The position numbers were made by a program, and so were the translations under genes. Shown one piece after another: positions 32,444 to 41,733 of a stretch of DNA of 64,000 bases. The notes beneath the pieces were generated by a model, which saw only the letters and a program-made list of their open reading frames with translations, did not search any database and was not told the origin of the DNA. Positions within the stretch are counted from its first letter, which is position 1; each line of letters starts with the position of its first letter. This DNA is from SYAC01 sp046048055 (GTDB lineage Bacteria > Planctomycetota > Phycisphaerae > Phycisphaerales > SM1A02): assembly GCA_046048055.1 (NCBI GenBank), contig JBJOGW010000079.1, positions 1 to 64,000 on the forward strand. Reading direction: 5' to 3'.

Positions 32444-33060
32444 GCCGCACGCTGCTGGTGTTCGGCGGCACCTTCGATCCGCCTCATGCCCGGCACGTGC
32501 AGATGGCGCGGCTGGCGGTCGATGCCGTGGGAGCGGATGGAATCCTGGTGGTTCCGGCGGCCGTGAACCCGCAGCGAACCGGCGCGCCACCCTCGGCCGC
32601 CGAGCATCGGCTGGCCATGGTGCGTCTGGCCTTTGCAGGCGAGCCTCGGGCCCGGGTGGATGATCGCGAGATCCGACGCGGCGGCCCCAGTTTCACGGTG
32701 GACACGCTGGAGTCGATCGCGCGTGAGCATCCCGATGCAAGGCTCCGGCTGCTGCTTGGCGGGGACCAGGCGCTCAACCTGGCGACGTGGCGCTCTCCAG
32801 AACGGATTCAGGCACTGGCGGAGCCCGTGGTCGTGCCACGTCCGCCACTCGACGCGGAGGGTCTGCGTCGCGAACTGATCGCCCGGACTGGCGACGACCG
32901 CTGGGCCGATCGCGTGCTGCCCGTGATGCCCGTGGATGCTCGCAGCACCGACCTTCGGGCCACGCTGGCGGAGGGGCGCATGCCGGAGACCGCGCTGCTG
33001 GACCCTGCGGTGGCGGGCTACGCCCTGGCCCATCGGCTCTACCGCACCACGCCAGCCTGA
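32440..33060 (+). CDS. nadD: nicotinate-nucleotide adenylyltransferase, altered HxGH motif
   Basis: NadD joins nicotinate mononucleotide and ATP to form deamido-NAD in NAD synthesis. The 206-residue product has 'VFGGTFDPPHARHVQMA', where the nucleotidyltransferase (H/T)xGH motif reads HxRH. It also has the nicotinate region 'LLLGGDQALNLATW' and a C-terminal 'ARSTDLRATL' in place of ISSTxIR. The fold is clear. The Gly to Arg change next to the ATP phosphates is unusual. GTG 32440 overlaps the preceding stop. Confidence 0.85.
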   Translation: MSRTLLVFGGTFDPPHARHVQMARLAVDAVGADGILVVPAAVNPQRTGAPPSAAEHRLAMVRLAFAGEPRARVDDREIRRGGPSFTVDTLESIAREHPDARLRLLLGGDQALNLATWRSPERIQALAEPVVVPRPPLDAEGLRRELIARTGDDRWADRVLPVMPVDARSTDLRATLAEGRMPETALLDPAVAGYALAHRLYRTTPA

Positions 33061-33061
33061 C

Positions 33062-34021
33062 TCACCACGGATCCTCGGACATCAGGTGCACCGCGGGCAG
33101 CCGTCCCCGCAGGGGCAGATCCGTCAGTTCGTCCGGTCGCTCATCGAAGGCGACGCGGTCCAGCGTGTGGAAACGCTCGTAGACCCACCGGCCCTCCTGC
33201 TCAAGCTGCTTCACCAGCAGCCGCTCGAGGTCGGCCACGCTGCCGGCCGTGGCCCAGATCGTGACGTAGGCGCCAGCCCGGCTGGTGAAGTCGGCATCGC
33301 GGCAGACCGCGATGCCGTACCAGAGCGTCAGGCCCAGCTCGCGTCCGGCCTCGTCCACGTTGCCGTTGGGGTCCACGTCCAGCTCAAGGTCCCACCGCTC
33401 GCGCATCTGGAGCAGCACCTCGTCCAGATCCGGGCTCTCGCCATCCTCGATCTGGAGCACCTCTCGCACCTGGCTGGGCACGCCCTGCTCCTCAAGGTCC
33501 TCGGGCCAGGTCTGCTCCACCTCGCGCAGCGAGTGCCGCCGAAGCATCCGCTCCACCTGGGACTTCATGTCCTCGGGAACGTGGATGAGCAGCCCCTTCC
33601 AACTGTCGAGGAAGACCTCCACGAACGGCTCCTCGGCGTTGGCGCCCACGCCGATGCTGGCGTCCTCAAGGATGACCGGCTCGAAGGATTCCCAGGTCTC
33701 CAGGAACGTCTCGAAGGGCAGAGGCTGGTGTCCCAGGTAGACGTCCTGGCTTCGGTAGGCGTCGCGGCTGCCCACCTCCACGATGGGCGTCACCTCGTCG
33801 GGGAGAAGGCCGAACGCCTCGCGCACCAGCCCCGCCATGCGGTCGTGGCTGGCCACCACATGAAAGCTCCAGCCGTCGGGCTCGCCATCCTCGCCATCAT
33901 GCCAGGTGAGCGTGTAGCCCTGCGTGGGCGCCGGCAGATCCACCGGCTCGATGCCCAGCGGCAGGGCGAAGGAACCGATGACGGCCCGCTTGAGATCCGT
34001 TCGAAGCTTGTAGTCGCGCAT
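33062..34021 (-). CDS. conserved hypothetical protein, acidic
   Basis: This is a 319-residue, strongly acidic soluble protein with no signal peptide and no membrane segment. It mixes alpha and beta stretches ('GYTLTWHDGEDGEPDGWSFH', 'YRSQDVYLGHQPLPFETFLE', 'RWDLELDVDPNGNVDEAGRE'). The last is a D-x-D-x-N-x-N-like acidic loop that could bind calcium, though no helix pair surrounds it. No family is recognised. It is convergent with nadD, with stops 2 nt apart. Confidence 0.65.
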   Translation of the reverse strand: MRDYKLRTDLKRAVIGSFALPLGIEPVDLPAPTQGYTLTWHDGEDGEPDGWSFHVVASHDRMAGLVREAFGLLPDEVTPIVEVGSRDAYRSQDVYLGHQPLPFETFLETWESFEPVILEDASIGVGANAEEPFVEVFLDSWKGLLIHVPEDMKSQVERMLRRHSLREVEQTWPEDLEEQGVPSQVREVLQIEDGESPDLDEVLLQMRERWDLELDVDPNGNVDEAGRELGLTLWYGIAVCRDADFTSRAGAYVTIWATAGSVADLERLLVKQLEQEGRWVYERFHTLDRVAFDERPDELTDLPLRGRLPAVHLMSEDPW

Positions 34022-34109
34022 GGTGTGGAGGGCGGGGAACTTCCGGAACCCATGGTAGCCCGCGGGGCCGCGGATCCAAACACCCGGTTCGCGATGGCGG
34101 TCATATCCC

Positions 34110-34115
34110 TATATT
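34110..34115 (+). promoter_or_regulatory. -10 candidate TATATT for agcS
   Basis: TATATT (5 of 6 to consensus) is the best -10 in the 160-bp spacer; TTCGCG lies 16 nt upstream. The agcS GTG has a GGAGG Shine-Dalgarno 10 nt upstream, so this gene is not leaderless. Confidence 0.35.
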
Positions 34116-34181
34116 CCGTGTTCACGGAGCCCGCCGCGGTGCGGGCCGGACCTGGATCCCCCGCTTGGAGGCAGCCGTCCC

Positions 34182-35966
34182 GTGGAGCAGTTCACGCACA
34201 TTCTCGAGGCCGTGAACGGCGTGCTCTGGCACGACGCGGTGCTGTACGTGGTGCTGTCCGTGGGCGTGCTGTTCACGTTCCGCAGCGGCTTCTGCCAGTA
34301 TCGGTCGATCACGCACGGCGTGGCCTGCATCCGGGGCAAGTACGACCGCAAGGACGACCCCGGCGCCATCAATCACTTTCAGGCGCTGTCCACCGCCCTC
34401 TCGGGCACGGTGGGCCTGGGCAACATCGCCGGCGTGGCGGTGGCCGTGGCGCTGGGCGGACCGGGCGCGGTGCTCTGGATGTGGGTGGTGGGCCTTGTGG
34501 GCATGGCGCTCAAGCTGACCGAGGTCACGCAGACGATGCTGTTCCGTGACACGAGCGATCCCGAGAATCCCAAGGGCGGCCCGATGTGGGTCTGCCGTCG
34601 CGGCTTCGAGAAGGTGGCCCCCGGACTGGCGCCCCTGGGCACCGCCCTCGGCGTGATCTTCTGCATCACGGTGCTCATCTCGACCATCACCGGCGGCAAC
34701 ATGTTCCAGGCCTGGAACGTGGCCCAGATCACCGCCACCTACGCCCCCAGCGTGCCGCCGCTGGCGACAGGCGTGCTCATGACCATGCTGGTGGGCGCCG
34801 TGATCATCGGCGGCATCCGGCGCATCGGGTCGGTCACCGGCCGGCTGGTGCCCTTCATGTGCGGGCTCTACCTGCTGGGAGCGCTGGCGGTGCTGGTGAA
34901 GAACGTGGACCGGATTCCGGACATGCTCAAGCTGATCGTGGTGAGCGGGTTGCCGTCGTTCCTCGGCGGCGACAGTCCGGATCCGGCCGGCGCGTTCCTG
35001 GGCGGCACGTTCGGCTTCGCCTTTCTGTGGGGGATGAAGCGGGCGCTGTTCTCCAACGAGGCCGGACAGGGGAGTTCACCGATGGCGCACGCGGCCGCCA
35101 AGACCGACGAGCCGGCACGCGAAGGCATCGTGGCCGGACTGGAACCCTTCGTGGACACGCTGGTGGTATGCACGATCACGGCGCTGGTGGTGATCAGCTC
35201 GGGCGCCTGGAACCGTGATCCTGCCGCCACGTTCCCGGCCACGCCGGCCATGGTGGCGGCCCTGGACGAGGGTGGATCCCCCATCGCCGGCAACTGGGTG
35301 CCCAACGTGACGGACCTTCCCGCCAAGCCGGCCGCCGAGGCCCGCGTGAGCAACGTGTGGCGGGAGAACGACGGCCTGTTCATCCTGGTTCGGGCCCAGG
35401 CCAGCGACACCACTGGCCACGACCTGCACAGGGTGCTGGGCAAGGTGGTGCGAGGCGAGGGCGACACGCTGCGCATCCAGTGGGAGACCTTCGAGGCCGA
35501 CACGCCACCGAAGGTTGACGGCCCCGGACTGCACCTGAACCTCCCGGGCTCGTCGCTGACCGGCTACGCCTTCGACCGTGCCGTTCCGGGCATGGGCATG
35601 TGGATCGTCACGCTGGCCAGCTGGCTCTTCGCCATCTCCACCATCATCTCGTGGAGCTACTACGGTGAGCAGGCCATGCTCTTCCTCTTCGGGCACCGCT
35701 CGGTGATGCCCTACAAGGTGGTGTACTGCGTGGCCATCATCCTGGCCACCACGCCGGGGCTGATCACGACCGACGCCGAACTGGACGCGTTCACCGCACT
35801 GGGGACCGGCGTGATGCTCTGGGCCAACATCCCGATCATGCTCATCTTCGGCGGCGTGGCCATGCGGGCCTATCACGACTACGTGCGTCGCCTGAACGAG
35901 GGCCAGCTGAAGGGCCACGCCTTTCCACGCGTCGAGGACGTGGTCGAGGGCCGCGACGTCCGCTGA
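34182..35966 (+). CDS. agcS: sodium:alanine symporter family protein (AgcS-like) with extra-membrane insert
   Basis: This is a secondary transporter of the SSS-like AGCS family, importing alanine or glycine with Na+. The 594-residue product shows family motifs 'FQALSTALSGTVGLGNIAGV' (substrate/Na site), 'GGPMWVCRRGFEKVAPG', 'LKLTEVTQTMLFRD', 'KRALFSNEAGQGSSPMAH' and a late 'WSYYGEQAM'. About 130 residues between 'ALVVISSGAWNRDPAATFPA' and 'GMGMWIVTLASWLF' form a soluble insert absent from typical members of 450-500 residues. GTG 34182 has a GGAGG Shine-Dalgarno. Confidence 0.92.
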   Translation: MEQFTHILEAVNGVLWHDAVLYVVLSVGVLFTFRSGFCQYRSITHGVACIRGKYDRKDDPGAINHFQALSTALSGTVGLGNIAGVAVAVALGGPGAVLWMWVVGLVGMALKLTEVTQTMLFRDTSDPENPKGGPMWVCRRGFEKVAPGLAPLGTALGVIFCITVLISTITGGNMFQAWNVAQITATYAPSVPPLATGVLMTMLVGAVIIGGIRRIGSVTGRLVPFMCGLYLLGALAVLVKNVDRIPDMLKLIVVSGLPSFLGGDSPDPAGAFLGGTFGFAFLWGMKRALFSNEAGQGSSPMAHAAAKTDEPAREGIVAGLEPFVDTLVVCTITALVVISSGAWNRDPAATFPATPAMVAALDEGGSPIAGNWVPNVTDLPAKPAAEARVSNVWRENDGLFILVRAQASDTTGHDLHRVLGKVVRGEGDTLRIQWETFEADTPPKVDGPGLHLNLPGSSLTGYAFDRAVPGMGMWIVTLASWLFAISTIISWSYYGEQAMLFLFGHRSVMPYKVVYCVAIILATTPGLITTDAELDAFTALGTGVMLWANIPIMLIFGGVAMRAYHDYVRRLNEGQLKGHAFPRVEDVVEGRDVR

Positions 35967-35985
35967 GACCGGATCGGCTTGGGGA

Positions 35986-37200
35986 TCAACCCGCCACGGC
36001 CTCGGCCGCAACAGGGCGGGCGAGAGCCACGGGGTTGCGACCGTGCAGCAGGTGCAGGATGGCCTGCGCGGCCTCCAACGCGGGATCGTGCCCCTGATAG
36101 GGGGCCACCACCTCCCGCAACGACTCGCTCGCCTCGCGAAGCCGGGCGGTGTCGTCCAGCAGCGACTGGGCGGCGCGAACGATCGGGTCGGCGCCTCCCA
36201 TGTGCGGCACGAATTCGGGCACGATGCGTCGGCCAGCCAGGATGTTGGGCAGCAGCCGATGCGGCGACGTGAGCAGCACGCGCGAGCCAAGCCACGAGAC
36301 GGCCGAGACCTTGTACAGGCCCACCATCGGCTTGGCCTGCCGCGCCAGGTCCAGGCTCACCGTGCCGCTCACGCACAGGGCCAGTTCGCTCCAGGCGATG
36401 GCGGCGTCCAGATCTCCGCTCACCGCATGCAGCCCGCTGGGCAGCGAGCCTCCAAGCATCTGCCTCACCATCCGCAGCAACTCGCCGTTGGCCGCCACAA
36501 GCAGGGCCTGCATCCGCCTGTGCGTGGACTGCAGTTCCGTGAAGGCGCGGATCAGCAGCGGCAGGTTGCGGCGGACCTCGCTCGAGCGGCTTCCCGGCAG
36601 CAGCAGCAGCCGAGGGGATCCCTGCGGCAGCTCGCGGGCTCGCTCGGCCAGCGACGCGATCTCGAGCGGCCGGTTGATCACCGGATGGCCGATGAACAGG
36701 GCCGGCACGTGTCGCTGTCGGAACCAGGCCTCCTCGAACGGCAGCAGGCAGAGCACGCAGTCGGTGCATCGACGCAGCTTGCCGAGTCGCCATGGGCCCC
36801 AGGCCCACAACTGCGGCGCCACCAGGTGGCAGATGCGGGCACCGCGCCGCTTGAGCCGTCGGGCCACGGGAAAGTTGGCCGCCGGCGAGTCCACCGGCAC
36901 GTGCACGCTCACCCGGTGGGCCGCGGACCACTGGTCGATGCTGGCCGCGTGACGACGAACGGCTCCGATCCGCGACAGGGCGGACAGGCCCATGGCCCCG
37001 TCATCGGCGCTGCGCTCGATCACCGCGGCGCCAGCGGCCTCGAGTTGCGGGCCTCCCCAGGCCACCACCGACACGTCTGGAGCCAGCCGTCGCAGGGCAC
37101 GCACCACGGGCGCGGCGTGGGCGTCGCCGCTGGGCTCGAAGGCCGTGAAGAGCACGCTCCCTCGCGGCGTGTGTGACGGGCCTGCGCTGGCATGCGTCAT
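35986..37200 (-). CDS. lpxB: lipid-A-disaccharide synthase
   Basis: LpxB (GT19) joins UDP-diacylglucosamine and lipid X to form the lipid A disaccharide at the inner membrane. The 404-residue product has 'VAPQLWAWGPWRLGKL', 'PALFIGHPVINRP', 'LLLLPGSRSSEVRRNLPLL', 'ALCVSGTVSLDLARQAKPMV' and 'VPEFVPHMGG', all diagnostic. It shows that the organism has or recently had lipid A. ATG 37200 is supported by a TACCTT box 7 nt upstream. No other lpx gene is near. Confidence 0.94.
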   Translation of the reverse strand: MTHASAGPSHTPRGSVLFTAFEPSGDAHAAPVVRALRRLAPDVSVVAWGGPQLEAAGAAVIERSADDGAMGLSALSRIGAVRRHAASIDQWSAAHRVSVHVPVDSPAANFPVARRLKRRGARICHLVAPQLWAWGPWRLGKLRRCTDCVLCLLPFEEAWFRQRHVPALFIGHPVINRPLEIASLAERARELPQGSPRLLLLPGSRSSEVRRNLPLLIRAFTELQSTHRRMQALLVAANGELLRMVRQMLGGSLPSGLHAVSGDLDAAIAWSELALCVSGTVSLDLARQAKPMVGLYKVSAVSWLGSRVLLTSPHRLLPNILAGRRIVPEFVPHMGGADPIVRAAQSLLDDTARLREASESLREVVAPYQGHDPALEAAQAILHLLHGRNPVALARPVAAEAVAG

Positions 37201-37207
37201 GGCGTCA

Positions 37208-37213
37208 AAGGTA
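37208..37213 (-). promoter_or_regulatory. -10 box TACCTT for a leaderless lpxB
   Basis: On the minus strand TACCTT ends 7 nt before the lpxB ATG at 37200. Confidence 0.5.
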
Positions 37214-37268
37214 GCGGAGCGGTGGTGCGGTCCCCTGCCGCTACCATCCGCCGCCCTCGGAGAACCCC

Positions 37269-39062
37269 ATGCTGAAGCGCTCCCATCCCTGCGGCGCCCC
37301 CCGCGCCGAACACGCTGGCCAGACGATCACGCTCTGCGGATGGGTCAACACCTATCGCGATCAGGGCAAGGGGCTGGTCTTCATCGACCTGCGTGACCGC
37401 GAGGGCCTGTGCCAGGTGGTCTTCGACCTGGAGGACGTGCCGGCCGACGTGGTGACTGCGGCGCGCGGCCTGCGGCGCGAGGACTGCATCGCCGTCCGGG
37501 GCACGCTGCGCCGGCGCGCCGGCGACGCCAACCCCCGTCTGGCCACGGGTGAGGTCGAGCTGCTGGCGAAGGAGATCGAGGTCTTCAACAAGGCGCAGGA
37601 ACTGCCCATCCTTCCCGACGAGCACGAGGCCGGGAAGATCAACGAGGAGACACGCCTGAAGTGGCGATGGATCGACCTTCGCCGCCCGCGGATGCAGGAG
37701 ATCCTGCGGACACGTCACCGCGTGACCAAGCTCACCCGCGACTACTTCGGTGCCAACGGCTTCACCGAGGTCGAGACGCCCCTGCTCATCAAGAGCACCC
37801 CGGAGGGTGCCCGCGACTTCATCGTTCCGGCGCGACTGCACCCGGGCCACTGGTACGCCCTGCCGCAGAGTCCGCAACTGTTCAAGCAGATCCTCATGGT
37901 GGCCGGCTGCGAGCGCTACCTGCAGATCTGCCGCTGCCTGCGCGACGAGGATCCCCGCGCCGACCGCCAGGCCGAGTTCACCCAGATCGACCTGGAGATG
38001 AGCTTTGTGGACCGCGAGGACGTCATGTCGGTCATGGGCGAGTTCGCCCGCGCCGTGTGGAAGGAGATCCTGGGGTACGACATCGGCACCATCGAGCGCA
38101 TGACCTGGCACGACGCCATGGAACGGTTCGGCATCGACCGCCCCGACCTGCGGTTCGGCCTGGAGATCCGCGACATCAGTGACGCCGTGCGTGGCAGCGA
38201 CTTCCAGGTCTTCCAGCAGGCGCTGGCGAAGAAGCGCGCCGGCCGTGACGGTGTCGTGAAGTGCATCCGCGTGCCGGGCGGCGCGGAGAGGCTCACCCGC
38301 AAGATGACCGACGGCTACACCGAGTTCGCCAGGCAGTTCAAGGTGGGCGGTGTGGCGGTCACCAAGGTGGGCCCTGCCGGCTTCGACACGGGCGTGGCCA
38401 AGCATCTGGAGCCGTTCCGCGCGGAACTGACGAAGCGCCTCGGCCTGGAGGTGGGTGACACCCTGCTCATCGTGGCCGACCACTGGGACGCGGCCACCAA
38501 GGCGATGGGCGAACTGCGGCTGAAGGTGGGCCGCGACCTGGGCCTGATCGACGACTCCATGTGGAGGTTCCTCTGGGTGGTCGACTTCCCGATGTTCGAC
38601 TGGGATGACGAGGGCAAGCGGTGGGTGGCCATGCACCACCCCTTCACCAGCCCCAACCCGGACCAGTTCCACCTGCTCGAGAGCGATCCGGGCCGGTGCG
38701 TGAGTGCCGGCTACGACCTGGTGGTCAACGGCAGCGAGATCGCCGGCGGCAGCATCCGCATCCACCGCATGGACGTGCAGGAGAGGGTGTTCAAGCTGAT
38801 CGGCCTCACGCAGGCCGAGGCCGAGCTCAAGTTCGGCTTCCTGCTGAACGCCCTGCGCCACGGCGCCCCGCCGCACGGCGGCATCGCCTTCGGCCTGGAC
38901 CGCCTGATCATGCACCTGGTGGGCACGGACAACATCCGTGACGTGATCGCCTTCCCGAAGACGCAGTCCGGCGCCGATCTGATGATCGAGGCCCCGGGCC
39001 CGATCGACGAGCGGCAGATCGCCGACTGCGGCATGCGGATGACGCTGATCGAGCGGAAGTGA
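37269..39062 (+). CDS. aspS: aspartyl-tRNA synthetase
   Basis: This enzyme charges tRNA-Asp (class II synthetase). The 597-residue product has an N-terminal OB domain ('TLCGWVNTYRDQGKGLVFID'), class II motif 1 region 'RHRVTKLTRDYFGANGFTEV', motif 2 'RCLRDEDPRADRQAEFTQID', the bacterial GAD insert and motif 3 'GIAFGLDRLIMHLVG'. A GGAG Shine-Dalgarno lies 6 nt before the ATG. The length is normal for bacterial AspRS. Whether it is discriminating or also charges tRNA-Asn cannot be decided here. Confidence 0.97.
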   Translation: MLKRSHPCGAPRAEHAGQTITLCGWVNTYRDQGKGLVFIDLRDREGLCQVVFDLEDVPADVVTAARGLRREDCIAVRGTLRRRAGDANPRLATGEVELLAKEIEVFNKAQELPILPDEHEAGKINEETRLKWRWIDLRRPRMQEILRTRHRVTKLTRDYFGANGFTEVETPLLIKSTPEGARDFIVPARLHPGHWYALPQSPQLFKQILMVAGCERYLQICRCLRDEDPRADRQAEFTQIDLEMSFVDREDVMSVMGEFARAVWKEILGYDIGTIERMTWHDAMERFGIDRPDLRFGLEIRDISDAVRGSDFQVFQQALAKKRAGRDGVVKCIRVPGGAERLTRKMTDGYTEFARQFKVGGVAVTKVGPAGFDTGVAKHLEPFRAELTKRLGLEVGDTLLIVADHWDAATKAMGELRLKVGRDLGLIDDSMWRFLWVVDFPMFDWDDEGKRWVAMHHPFTSPNPDQFHLLESDPGRCVSAGYDLVVNGSEIAGGSIRIHRMDVQERVFKLIGLTQAEAELKFGFLLNALRHGAPPHGGIAFGLDRLIMHLVGTDNIRDVIAFPKTQSGADLMIEAPGPIDERQIADCGMRMTLIERK

Positions 39063-39089
39063 TCCGCTCGGCCCCTGCGAGCGATCGGC

Positions 39090-40067
39090 TCAGTGCACGT
39101 CGTGCGCGGCCAGCCAGCGCTCGCAGTCGATCGCGGCCTGGCAGCCCATGCCGGCGGCCGTGATGGCCTGCCGGTAGGTCTGGTCGGCCAGGTCACCCGC
39201 GGCGAAGACGCCCTCGATGTTGGTCTGGCTACCGCGCGAGCGCAGCACCACGTAGCCCTTCTCGTCCAGCTCCACGCCGGTGCCCTTCAGGAATCCGGTG
39301 GCCGGCGCATGGCCGATGGCAATGAACAGTCCCCGCACGTCCAGGCGTCGCGTGGCGCCCGTCTTCAGATTCTTCGTGATGACAGCCTCCAGCCGGTCCT
39401 GTCCAACCACGTCCTCGACCACGCTGTCCCACACCATCTCCACCTTGGGATTGGAGAGCACGCGATCCTGCATGGCCTTGCTGGCACGGAGCGCGTCGCG
39501 CCGATGGATCACGTGGACCTTGCTGGCGAACTTGGTCAGGTAGCTCGTCTCCTCCATGGCGGTGTCACCACCGCCCACCACGGCGAGCGCCTGGTTGCGG
39601 TAGATCGGCAAGGCCCCGTCGCACACGGCACAGGCACTCACCCCACCGCCGTTCTGGGCCAGCCGAAGCTCGTTGGGGTGGCCAAGCCAGTTGGCCGTGG
39701 CCCCAGTGCTCACGATGACCGCGTGGGCTCGCACCGTGGCACCGTCGCTGTCGGTGAGCGTGAAGGGCCTTGCGGAGAAGTCGCAGCGGTCGATGTTGGC
39801 GTCCACCACCCGGGTGCCGAACCTCTCGGCCTGCTCGCGGAACTTGGCCATCATCTCCGGACCGGTCACGCCGTGGGGAAAGCCGGGGTAGTTCTCCACC
39901 TCGGTGGTGAGCATGAGTTGTCCACCCGGAAGCACCGGGGCGGGATTGGTCACCGGCACGCCCACGTACACCACGGGCTCCAGATTGGCACGGGCCGCGT
40001 AGATGGCCGCCGTCCACCCGGCGGGACCGCTCCCGACGATCACCACCTTCTCGATCTCTCGTGACAT
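39090..40067 (-). CDS. trxB: thioredoxin reductase
   Basis: This is a flavoprotein disulfide reductase of the low-Mr thioredoxin-reductase type. The 325-residue product has the FAD motif 'VIVGSGPAGWTAAIYAARA', the redox CxxC in 'SACAVCDGALP', the NADPH motif 'AVVGGGDTAMEE' and the C-terminal FAD motif 'GVFAAGDLADQTYRQAITAA'. ATG 40067 is chosen at the usual family start; a longer in-frame start at 40151 overlaps the region next to the adjacent exported protein gene. It is convergent with aspS. Confidence 0.95.
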   Translation of the reverse strand: MSREIEKVVIVGSGPAGWTAAIYAARANLEPVVYVGVPVTNPAPVLPGGQLMLTTEVENYPGFPHGVTGPEMMAKFREQAERFGTRVVDANIDRCDFSARPFTLTDSDGATVRAHAVIVSTGATANWLGHPNELRLAQNGGGVSACAVCDGALPIYRNQALAVVGGGDTAMEETSYLTKFASKVHVIHRRDALRASKAMQDRVLSNPKVEMVWDSVVEDVVGQDRLEAVITKNLKTGATRRLDVRGLFIAIGHAPATGFLKGTGVELDEKGYVVLRSRGSQTNIEGVFAAGDLADQTYRQAITAAGMGCQAAIDCERWLAAHDVH

Positions 40068-40099
40068 CTCGGTTCGCTTTCTGCGGAACGGTGGCCGCG

Positions 40100-41575
40100 T
40101 CAGGGATTCATCAGGCCAGCCTTGCGGGCGAGCTGTCGGGGTGGTGGCCACATCACGATGTCGCCGATCCCGTCCGGCGGGTCATGCTTGGCCACGCCGC
40201 CATCCTCGTGGTCGCCGCCCACGCTCCACAGAATGCCTCCGGTGGCCGTGACCTGGCCCCAGGGCGTGTCGATGGGCTGCGGCCTGGAGCCCGCGTCGCG
40301 GTACTCGAAGGAGCCGTAACGCCGCGAGTAGGGATCCATGTTCATGCGCCGCACGCCGTACAGCGGGAACACCGGCCCCAGATCCCTGGGCCACTGCTTG
40401 CCGTTGTCCAACCAGAAGCCGCAGAGCGCTGCCGCCACGCAGGTGCCATCGATCTCGGCGGCCACCCGCGTGCGGAGACGGAACACCCGCTCCATCTCCG
40501 CCGCCAGCAGGCTCACCGCCGCGTACCGGACGGGATTGAGCCGGCTGTACTCGCTCGGCATCTCGTTCATGGGGTCGTACGGGGGCATGCGCCAGCGGCG
40601 CCACCAGTCGTCGAACACATCCACCATGCGCTGCCTGGACGCATCGCTGCTGCCATGCATGCCCGCCACGGTCCGCCACTGAGCAGCCGCCCCGAACCGG
40701 GTCAGCGGGGCATCTGCCGCCTGGGCCGCGCCGAAGCGGGCCGCAAAGAGCTCGGCATCGGGTTGGCCATCCGCGCCAAACGTCTCCTCGAACATCATCG
40801 AGGCCACGGTCACGTCGCCCTCGGGCATCTCCAGCCGCTTGAGCTTCTCGCCATCACCGCTGCGTATGAAGGGATACTCCTTCAGCGCCACGCGCTGCAT
40901 GGTCTTCAGCGGGATGCGATCCAGATGGTCCGCCATGAAGCAACGGTGCGCCTCGAGCGCACTCACCAGCAGCTCCAGCGCCACCGCCTTCTCCAGAGCC
41001 GTGCGTTGCTGAGCCGCCTGACGGACCACGCGCAATCCGTTCACGCCCACCTCGAAGGCCTCGTCGAACTTGCCCTGCTCGCCGAGCCGCTGCATCTCGA
41101 GCACCGAATAGGCGGCGATGCCGCGCAGGGCCCGCAGGTACGGAAAGGCCGCCTCGCCCACTGCGGAACCGGGCAGGGCGAGCAGCCCTGCGGCGCGGGC
41201 CGAATCGCCCGTGTCCGGGGTGCCATACGGCACGGCCAGCGCCAGACAATCCTTGCTCTCGGCGATCGCCTTGGCGAGCGGCGCGTTGGCGGCCGCCCAA
41301 TCCTGCCATGCCTTGGCCTCGGGCATGCCCGACCAGATGTCGGCGGGCATGGGTATCCGACCATCACCCGGCATGGGGGTGGTCTTCTCCCAGGCTGGCC
41401 AGAGATAGGTGCTGGCACGCGACTTGGGCTGGATGATCTGGAGCCAGACGTTCATCTCCTCCAGGCGGGGATCGGCCGCCGGAGCCGAGTCATCGCCACC
41501 TCGGGTCGACTGGCCGCCGGCGGGCGACGGGACGAGGAGCATGGCCAGCAGGATCGCGAGCAGGGTCGTTCGCAT
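40100..41575 (-). CDS. exported hypothetical protein
   Basis: This is a 491-residue protein with a Sec signal (residues 1-22, MRTTLLAILLAMLLVPSPAG). The mature part is helical ('VLEMQRLGEQGKFDEAFEVG', 'ALEKAVALELLVSALEAHR') with a C-terminal segment ('PVFPLYGVRRMNMDPYSRRY', 'WSVGGDHEDGGVAKHDP') that resembles the C-termini of planctomycete prepilin-like or DUF1559-type exported proteins. No enzyme motif is visible. It is upstream of and co-directional with trxB (32 nt), so the two may be transcribed together. Confidence 0.68.
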   Translation of the reverse strand: MRTTLLAILLAMLLVPSPAGGQSTRGGDDSAPAADPRLEEMNVWLQIIQPKSRASTYLWPAWEKTTPMPGDGRIPMPADIWSGMPEAKAWQDWAAANAPLAKAIAESKDCLALAVPYGTPDTGDSARAAGLLALPGSAVGEAAFPYLRALRGIAAYSVLEMQRLGEQGKFDEAFEVGVNGLRVVRQAAQQRTALEKAVALELLVSALEAHRCFMADHLDRIPLKTMQRVALKEYPFIRSGDGEKLKRLEMPEGDVTVASMMFEETFGADGQPDAELFAARFGAAQAADAPLTRFGAAAQWRTVAGMHGSSDASRQRMVDVFDDWWRRWRMPPYDPMNEMPSEYSRLNPVRYAAVSLLAAEMERVFRLRTRVAAEIDGTCVAAALCGFWLDNGKQWPRDLGPVFPLYGVRRMNMDPYSRRYGSFEYRDAGSRPQPIDTPWGQVTATGGILWSVGGDHEDGGVAKHDPPDGIGDIVMWPPPRQLARKAGLMNP

Positions 41576-41733
41576 TCGGGTGCCTCCGCGGGATCCGTGA
41601 GCATAACGCGACCAGCACCCTCGCACGCGACGCCCCCGTGCCCCGCAGCGCGTAGACTCCCCGCCCTGTTGCAACGGCCGCCCGTGCGTGTGCACGAGCC
41701 CGCGGCCTTCCACCACCGCCCCGGAGTCCCGCC

